DNA of 64,000 nucleotides from Oleispirillum sp965228165 (GTDB lineage Bacteria; Pseudomonadota; Alphaproteobacteria; Rhodospirillales; Rhodospirillaceae): positions 682,001 to 746,000 of the forward strand of contig CBDDHB010000002.1 in NCBI GenBank assembly GCA_965228165.1. Reading direction: 5' to 3'. This document shows positions 49,023 through 64,000 of the stretch, one piece after another (position 1 is the stretch's first letter; every line of letters begins with the position of its first letter). Position numbers and translations under genes: made by a program. Below the pieces are notes generated by a model. It made no database searches. It worked only from the letters and a program-made list of their open reading frames with translations, and was not told the origin of the DNA.

Positions 49023-49850
49023 TTACTTCTTCTTGGCCAAATGACGGCTGCGCATAATCAGCCGATCGGTTTTCTTGTTCGCGCGGGTGCGCTTGCCCTT
49101 GCACGGCTGACCCCACGGCGTCACCGGATGCGCACCGCCGTTGGTGCGGCCACCCAGCGGGTGATCGACCGGGTTCATACAAATGCCGCGCACGTGCGGA
49201 CGACGTCCCAGCCAGCGATTGCGGCCCGCCTTGCCCAGGTTGATGTTCTGGTTGTCCGGGTTGGACACCGCACCCACCGTGGCGAAGCATTCGCCGCGCA
49301 CCAGACGGAGTTCGCCGCTGCTCAACCGCAGCTGCGCGTATCCGCCGTCCTTGCCGATCAGCTGGGCGTAGCAGCCCGCCGAACGCGCCATCTGCCCGCC
49401 GCGGCCGAGCTTCATCTCGACGTTGTGAACGATGGTGCCCACCGGCATGTTCTTCATCGGCATCGCGTTGCCGGGCTTGATGTCGGCCCGCTCGCTCGCC
49501 ACCACCACATCGCCGACCGCCAAACGCTGCGGCGCCAGGATGTAGGAGACCTCGCCGTCCTCATAGCGGATGAACGCGATGAAGGCGGTGCGGTTGGGGT
49601 CGTACTCCAGCCGCTCGACGGTCGCGGGAATATCCAGCTTCCGGCGCTTGAAGTCAACCATGCGATACTTGCGCTTGTGACCGCCGCCACGCCACCACAC
49701 GGTGATGCGGCCGGTGTTGTTGCGCCCGCCCGAGCTGGACAACCCCTCGGTCAGGGTCTTTTCCGGCTTGCCCTTGTACAGTTCGGCGCGATCCACCAGG
49801 ATCAGCGCGCGGGTACCCGGCGTGGTCGGATTGAACGATTTCAATGCCAT
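49023..49850 (-). CDS. rplB: 50S ribosomal protein L2
   Basis: A 275-residue protein near the peptidyl-transferase centre. Diagnostic blocks are MALKSFNPTTPGTRALILVDRAEL, GRNNTGRITVWWRGGGHKRKYRMVDFKRRK, and RGICMNPVDHPLGGRTNGGAHPVTPWGQPCKGKRTRANKKTDRLIMRSR, which includes the conserved histidine of the catalytic region. Gap from rplW is 4 bases. Confidence 0.98.
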   Translation of the reverse strand: MALKSFNPTTPGTRALILVDRAELYKGKPEKTLTEGLSSSGGRNNTGRITVWWRGGGHKRKYRMVDFKRRKLDIPATVERLEYDPNRTAFIAFIRYEDGEVSYILAPQRLAVGDVVVASERADIKPGNAMPMKNMPVGTIVHNVEMKLGRGGQMARSAGCYAQLIGKDGGYAQLRLSSGELRLVRGECFATVGAVSNPDNQNINLGKAGRNRWLGRRPHVRGICMNPVDHPLGGRTNGGAHPVTPWGQPCKGKRTRANKKTDRLIMRSRHLAKKK

Positions 49851-49854
49851 CGTC

Positions 49855-50166
49855 TTACACCCCCGTCGCGACGTCGATGGTCTGGCCTTCGGCCAGGGTG
49901 ACGTACGCCTTCTTCACGTCGCTGCGCTGCCCGGGACGACCCTTGAAGCGCTTCAGCTTGCCCTTCTGGCGGAGCGTGTTCACCGCCGTCACCTTCACCC
50001 CGAAGATGCCTTCGACGGCAGCCGCGACTTCCAGCTTCGTCGCATCCAGCGGAACCCGGAAGGTCACCTGGCCGTGTTCGGACCCGAGCGTCGCCTTTTC
50101 GGTGATCACCGGGGCACGCACGATGTCGTACATGCGCTCCTTGGAAATCTTGATCGCCTTGGTCAT
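49855..50166 (-). CDS. rplW: 50S ribosomal protein L23
   Basis: A 103-residue exit-tunnel protein and docking site for chaperones and SRP. The core reads DIVRAPVITEKATLGSEHGQVTFRVPLDATKLEVAAAVEGIFGVKVTAVNTLRQKGKLKRFKGRPGQRSDVKKAYVTLAEGQTID. Its ATG overlaps the rplD stop by an ATGA junction, so translation is coupled. Confidence 0.97.
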   Translation of the reverse strand: MTKAIKISKERMYDIVRAPVITEKATLGSEHGQVTFRVPLDATKLEVAAAVEGIFGVKVTAVNTLRQKGKLKRFKGRPGQRSDVKKAYVTLAEGQTIDVATGV

Positions 50167-50783
50167 TTCAGACGCGCCTCCAGGTGCTCCACGGCGGCCT
50201 TGGTCAGGACCAGGGTGTCGCGGCGGAGAATGTCGTAAACGTTGGCGCCCTGCTGCGGCAGCACATCGATGCCGATGACGTTGCGCGAGGCGAGCGCCAG
50301 ATTGACGTCGACCTCCGGCCCGTCGATGATCAGCGCCGAGGCCCAACCCAGGGACTTCAGCTTCTCGGTGAAGTCCTTGGTCTTGGCCGAACCGAACTTG
50401 GCGTCGTCCAGAACCACCAGCTTGCCCTCGGCGACCTTGGCCGACAGCGCGGTCTTCAGACCCAGCTTGCGGAACTTCTTGGTCAGGTCGTGGGCGTGGT
50501 CGCGCACCACCGGGCCGAAAATCGTCGCGCCGCCGCGGAACTGCGGGCTGCGCAGCGAACCCTGACGGGCATGACCCGTGCCCTTCTGCTTGTAGGGCTT
50601 CTTGGTGGTGCCGGAAATGTCGCCGATTTCCTTGGTCTTGTGAGTCCCGGCGCGACGCTTCGCCAGCTGCCAGTTGACCATGCGGTGCAGAATATCCGGC
50701 CGCACGGCGACACCAAACACGCTCTCGGCGAGTTCGATGGAACCGACGCTTTTCGCGTCGAAATTGATCACATCCCGCTTCAT
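50163..50783 (-). CDS. rplD: 50S ribosomal protein L4
   Basis: A 206-residue protein with a long loop into the exit tunnel; in E. coli it also represses its own operon. Blocks visible are HRMVNWQLAKRRAGTHKTKEIGDISGTTKKPYKQKGTGHARQGSLRSPQFRGGATIFGPVVRDHAHDLTKKFRKLGLK and NVYDILRRDTLVLTKAAVEHLEARLK. Whether autoregulation occurs here is unknown. It starts 6 bases after rplC. Confidence 0.98.
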   Translation of the reverse strand: MKRDVINFDAKSVGSIELAESVFGVAVRPDILHRMVNWQLAKRRAGTHKTKEIGDISGTTKKPYKQKGTGHARQGSLRSPQFRGGATIFGPVVRDHAHDLTKKFRKLGLKTALSAKVAEGKLVVLDDAKFGSAKTKDFTEKLKSLGWASALIIDGPEVDVNLALASRNVIGIDVLPQQGANVYDILRRDTLVLTKAAVEHLEARLK

Positions 50784-50789
50784 CGCCGC

Positions 50790-51494
50790 TTATTCCTTGC
50801 TCTGTTCGGCGGCAGCCTGCTGCGCCTTGACCGCGCCCGGGAAGGGAACGCCCTCGGGCAGCTTGCGCTTCACCGCGTCGGAGACCAGAACCCAGCCGCC
50901 CTCGGAACCCGGAACCGCGCCCTTGACCAGAATCAGGCCGCGATCGCAGTCGGTGGAGACCACCTGAAGGTTCTGCTGGGTGGCGCGAACGTCGCCCATG
51001 TGACCGGCCATCTTCTTGCCCTTGAACACCTTGCCCGGGTCCTGGCACTGACCGGTGGAGCCGTGCGAGCGGTGCGACACCGACACGCCGTGGGAGGCTT
51101 CGAGGCCACGGAAGTTGTGACGCTTCATGCCGCCGGCGAAGCCCTTGCCGATGGTGGTGCCGGCGACGTCAACGTACTGCCCGGGGATGAAGTGTTCCAC
51201 CGACAGCTCGACGCCGACGTCCAGCAGGCAGTCCTCGGAGACGACGAATTCCGCCACCTTCTTGCGGGGTTCGACCTTGGCCGCCGCGAAGTGTCCGCGC
51301 ATCGCCTTCGACACGTTCTTCACCTTCGCCACGCCGACGCCAAGCTGCACCGCGGTATAGCCGTGGGTATCGACCTTACGCGTCGCCACCACGTGGCAGC
51401 CATCCACCTTCAGAACGGTGACCGGCACATGCCGTCCGTCCTCGGTGAACACGCGGGTCATGCCCATCTTCTGCGCAATCAGACCGGATCGCAT
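50790..51494 (-). CDS. rplC: 50S ribosomal protein L3
   Basis: A 234-residue protein that helps start large-subunit assembly. It begins MRSGLIAQKMGMTRVFTEDGRHVPVTVLKVD and has the central GTTIGKGFAGGMKRHNFRGLEASHGVSVSHRSHGSTGQCQDPGKVFKGKKMAGHMG, which carries the methylated glutamine site in related species. It ends with an Ala/Gln/Glu-rich tail. ATG 51494 has GAAGGAAC upstream. Confidence 0.98.
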   Translation of the reverse strand: MRSGLIAQKMGMTRVFTEDGRHVPVTVLKVDGCHVVATRKVDTHGYTAVQLGVGVAKVKNVSKAMRGHFAAAKVEPRKKVAEFVVSEDCLLDVGVELSVEHFIPGQYVDVAGTTIGKGFAGGMKRHNFRGLEASHGVSVSHRSHGSTGQCQDPGKVFKGKKMAGHMGDVRATQQNLQVVSTDCDRGLILVKGAVPGSEGGWVLVSDAVKRKLPEGVPFPGAVKAQQAAAEQSKE

Positions 51495-51507
51495 GATTCC
51501 CGTTCCT

Positions 51508-51816
51508 TCAGAGCTTGATCTCGACATCGACGCCGGCCGCGAGGTCGAGCTTCATCAGCGCGTCCACGGTCTGCGGAGTCGGATCGACGATATCCAACAG
51601 GCGCTTGTGAGTCCGAATCTCGAACTGTTCGCGCGACTTCTTGTCGATGTGCGGGGAGCGGTTCACGGTGAACTTCTCGACCCGCGTCGGCAGCGGGATC
51701 GGACCCCGCACCTGGGCACCCGTGCGCTTGGCGGTATTGACGATCTCGCGCGTGGACTGGTCCAGCACGCGATGATCGAACGCCTTCAAGCGAATGCGGA
51801 TGTTCTGACCTTCCAT
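51508..51816 (-). CDS. rpsJ: 30S ribosomal protein S10
   Basis: A 102-residue head protein, also a partner of NusB/NusG in antitermination. It reads EGQNIRIRLKAFDHRVLDQSTREIVNTAKRTGAQVRGPIPLPTRVEKFTVNRSPHIDKKSREQFEIRTHKRLLDIVDPTPQTVDALMKLDLAAGVDVEIKL. Two ATG codons are adjacent; the second (51816) fits the family. It is the first gene of the S10 group, 82 bases after tuf. Confidence 0.98.
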   Translation of the reverse strand: MEGQNIRIRLKAFDHRVLDQSTREIVNTAKRTGAQVRGPIPLPTRVEKFTVNRSPHIDKKSREQFEIRTHKRLLDIVDPTPQTVDALMKLDLAAGVDVEIKL

Positions 51817-51897
51817 CATGGCTTTCACACCGTTTTTTCGATGGGCGTCCGTGGCGCGAGGATCACCCCCGTCCCGGACGCCCAACCGTTTCCATCC

Positions 51898-53088
<1,191 letters not shown>

Positions 53089-53118
53089 CTTTTCTGCTCC
53101 GTCAAATCGAATGAGTTA

Positions 53119-55197
<2,079 letters not shown>

Positions 55198-55227
55198 TGT
55201 CGTCGATCCTGGTCGTATGTCTCGGGG

Positions 55228-55698
55228 TTACCAGCGGTAGTGCGAAAACGCCTTGTTGGCGTCGGCCATGCGGTGCGTGTCTTCCCGCTTCTTGACCGCG
55301 CCGCCACGGTTGTTGGCGGCGTCCAACAGCTCGCCGGACAGACGATCGACCATCGTCGTCTCGGAGCGCTTGCGGGCGAATTCGATCAGCCAGCGGATGG
55401 CGAGCGCCTGACGGCGATCGGTCCGAACTTCCACCGGAACCTGATAGGTCGCGCCGCCGACGCGGCGAGACCGCACCTCGATCGCCGGCTTCACGTTGGT
55501 CAGCGCCTCGTGAAACACCTTCACGGGATCGCCGCCGACCTTCGCGGAAATACGATCGAGCGCGCCATAAACGATCTGCTCGGCGGTGGCCTTCTTGCCA
55601 TCCTTCATGACGCTATTGATGAACTTAGCCAAAACGAGGTCACCAAACTTGGCGTCCGGCAGTACTTCGCGCTTCTCGGCAGCATGACGACGAGACAT
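55228..55698 (-). CDS. rpsG: 30S ribosomal protein S7
   Basis: A 156-residue head-nucleating protein; in E. coli it also regulates the str operon. The sequence MSRRHAAEKREVLPDAKFGDLVLAKFINSVMKDGKKATAEQIVYGALDRI, VEVRSRRVGGATYQVPVEVRTDRRQALAIRWLIE and the C-terminal KKREDTHRMADANKAFSHYRW are diagnostic. It lies 22 bases after rpsL. Confidence 0.98.
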   Translation of the reverse strand: MSRRHAAEKREVLPDAKFGDLVLAKFINSVMKDGKKATAEQIVYGALDRISAKVGGDPVKVFHEALTNVKPAIEVRSRRVGGATYQVPVEVRTDRRQALAIRWLIEFARKRSETTMVDRLSGELLDAANNRGGAVKKREDTHRMADANKAFSHYRW

Positions 55699-55720
55699 CT
55701 TCCTTGGACCTCTATATCTA

Positions 55721-56092
55721 TTACTTCGGACGCTTCGCGCCGTACTTCGAACGACGCTGCTTGCGATCCTTCACACCCTGGGTATCCAGCGTGCCGCGGA
55801 TGATGTGGTAACGCACACCCGGCAAGTCCTTCACGCGACCGCCACGGATCATCACCACGGAGTGTTCCTGGAGGTTGTGACCTTCACCCGGGATGTAGGT
55901 CGTCACCTCGAAACCATTGGTCAGACGCACACGCGCCACCTTGCGAAGCGCCGAGTTCGGCTTCTTCGGGGTGGTGGTGTACACGCGGGTGCAAACCCCG
56001 CGCTTCTGCGGGCAAGCCTGGAGCGCCGGAACCTTGTTGCGGTTCAGCTGCGGTTCCCGCGGCTTGCGGATCAACTGGTTGATCGTCGGCAT
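55721..56092 (-). CDS. rpsL: 30S ribosomal protein S12
   Basis: A 123-residue decoding-centre protein. The sequence MPTINQLIRKPR, TTTPKKPNSALRKVARVRLTNG and GRVKDLPGVRYHIIRG is standard; both lysines where streptomycin resistance arises elsewhere (in PKKPN and VKDLPG) are wild type. It is the first gene of the str operon. AGGGAA lies about 7 bases before ATG 56092, and a promoter about 250 bases upstream serves it. Confidence 0.98.
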   Translation of the reverse strand: MPTINQLIRKPREPQLNRNKVPALQACPQKRGVCTRVYTTTPKKPNSALRKVARVRLTNGFEVTTYIPGEGHNLQEHSVVMIRGGRVKDLPGVRYHIIRGTLDTQGVKDRKQRRSKYGAKRPK

Positions 56093-56337
56093 TGAGTGTT
56101 CCCTATGCTCATTCACTCGAAACGCGCACCCGGCCTTTCCCCGACTCGCGGACTTGCGAACCAGAGAACAAACCCCCCCCCTTCACCGCCATCCGAAGGG
56201 AGCGCTGAAAGGGAAGACTTGTGACCGAAACGGCCGATTTCCATCAACAATCTTCGGGTTCCGGGTGCCGGGCGCGGGCGGCTTTCCAGGAGAACCTGAG
56301 AGTTCCGCGCGCCCCGCTGTCGGGACCGTCCGAATGA
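56093..56337 (-). promoter_or_regulatory. Long 5' leader of the str operon
   Basis: About 245 bases separate the probable start site of the promoter at 56345-56373 from the rpsL ATG. The leader contains a run of nine C on the plus strand (56173-56181, G9 in the transcript) and several GC-rich segments able to pair. No small gene or known riboswitch is recognised. A leader of this size could carry an autoregulatory or antitermination site. Confidence 0.5.
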
Positions 56338-56344
56338 GGCGCGC

Positions 56345-56373
56345 ACTATACGTAATGGGTGCCCCCCCGTCAA
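56345..56373 (-). promoter_or_regulatory. Sigma-70-type promoter of the str operon
   Basis: On the minus strand TTGACG (56368-56373) and TATAGT (56345-56350) are separated by exactly 17 bases, a near-consensus housekeeping promoter. It lies between the rpoC terminator and rpsL. The spacer holds six of the seven bases of a C7 tract (56362-56368), so tract slippage would alter the spacing. Confidence 0.75.
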
Positions 56374-56419
56374 CCGGATAATCGGCGGCTTTTCCGCCCC
56401 CGGAAAACCGCCGAAACGA

Positions 56420-56448
56420 CAACGCCGCCGGGGGTTCCGGCGGCGTTG
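56420..56448 (-). terminator. Terminator after rpoC
   Basis: A 12-bp perfect stem (56420-56431 with 56437-56448) with a 5-base loop lies 22 bases beyond the rpoC stop codon. A second, imperfect hairpin follows immediately at about 56387-56414. The T content after the stem is modest. Together they separate the rpoBC transcript from the str promoter. Confidence 0.75.
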
Positions 56449-56469
56449 CGAAAGCGATCGGAGGTCCGC

Positions 56470-60648
<4,179 letters not shown>

Positions 60649-60740
60649 GCCACTGCGCTCCTTGGAATGCGCTTAAACCTTGAAAGAGGAACGACGCCCC
60701 GGGCGACGCATCGCCGCCCGGGACGAAAAGCCGGAGAGTC

Positions 60741-64000
<3,260 letters not shown>

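Overview
The window looks like chromosomal DNA of a GC-rich alphaproteobacterium, most likely a Rhodospirillales-type free-living organism. The evidence is the ATP12-family F1 assembly chaperone (alphaproteobacteria and mitochondria), an RpoA beginning with the IQKNWQELI block, the TRAP and DASS organic-acid transporters, several c-di-GMP proteins and a chemoreceptor. I see no rRNA, tRNA, CRISPR array, prophage or transposase. Genus-level identity is inference.

Layout. (1) 1-4.4 kb: a TRAP transporter operon (dctP, terminator, dctQM), a PsiE-family protein and a DMT-type exporter. (2) 4.6-6.8 kb: a divergent metal-efflux pair, a P1B ATPase and a ZntR/CadR-like MerR regulator, with a 19-bp-spacer MerR promoter between them. 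The ATPase is missing the membrane segment carrying the CPC metal site. (3) 6.9-20.8 kb: a signalling region with REC-EAL, a degenerate REC-HD-GYP, REC-HDOD, a double-PAS histidine kinase, an SSS-family symporter, a membrane GGDEF-EAL protein overlapping a periplasmic BMP-type binding protein, and a chemoreceptor. A duplicated MITE-like repeat lies at 8.1-8.6 kb. (4) 20.9-23.6 kb: glycerate kinase facing a GntP permease. (5) 23.8-28.0 kb: a run in which a LOG protein, a Sel1-repeat protein and PurU are each frameshifted at a G/C homopolymer, with an intact MmyB-type regulator/methyltransferase pair in between. (6) 28.1-33.7 kb: acylphosphatase, ATP12, AsmA, a HAD phosphatase and a DASS symporter. 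(7) 33.8-37.6 kb: RluA-family synthase, RarA and a DegP/HtrA protease. (8) 37.7-64.0 kb: the housekeeping block on the minus strand, in transcription order rpoB (cut by the window edge), rpoC, [promoter], rpsL, rpsG, fusA, tuf, the S10 operon, the spc operon, secY, adk, rpsM, rpsK, rpoA, rplQ.

How the parts fit. The left third handles organic acid import (TRAP, DASS, SSS, GntP with glycerate kinase) and environmental sensing through c-di-GMP and chemotaxis. The right 40% is an uninterrupted transcription and translation superoperon whose order is textbook for proteobacteria. Unusual points are the catalytically crippled metal ATPase, frameshifts at every coding G/C tract of seven or more that I could find, the BMP/GGDEF-EAL coupling without an ABC transporter, the TIR-bearing intergenic repeat, and a str promoter whose 17-bp spacer contains a C7 tract. 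I found no clear wholly new defence or mobile system; the strongest candidate for an under-described system is the BMP/GGDEF-EAL sensory unit.
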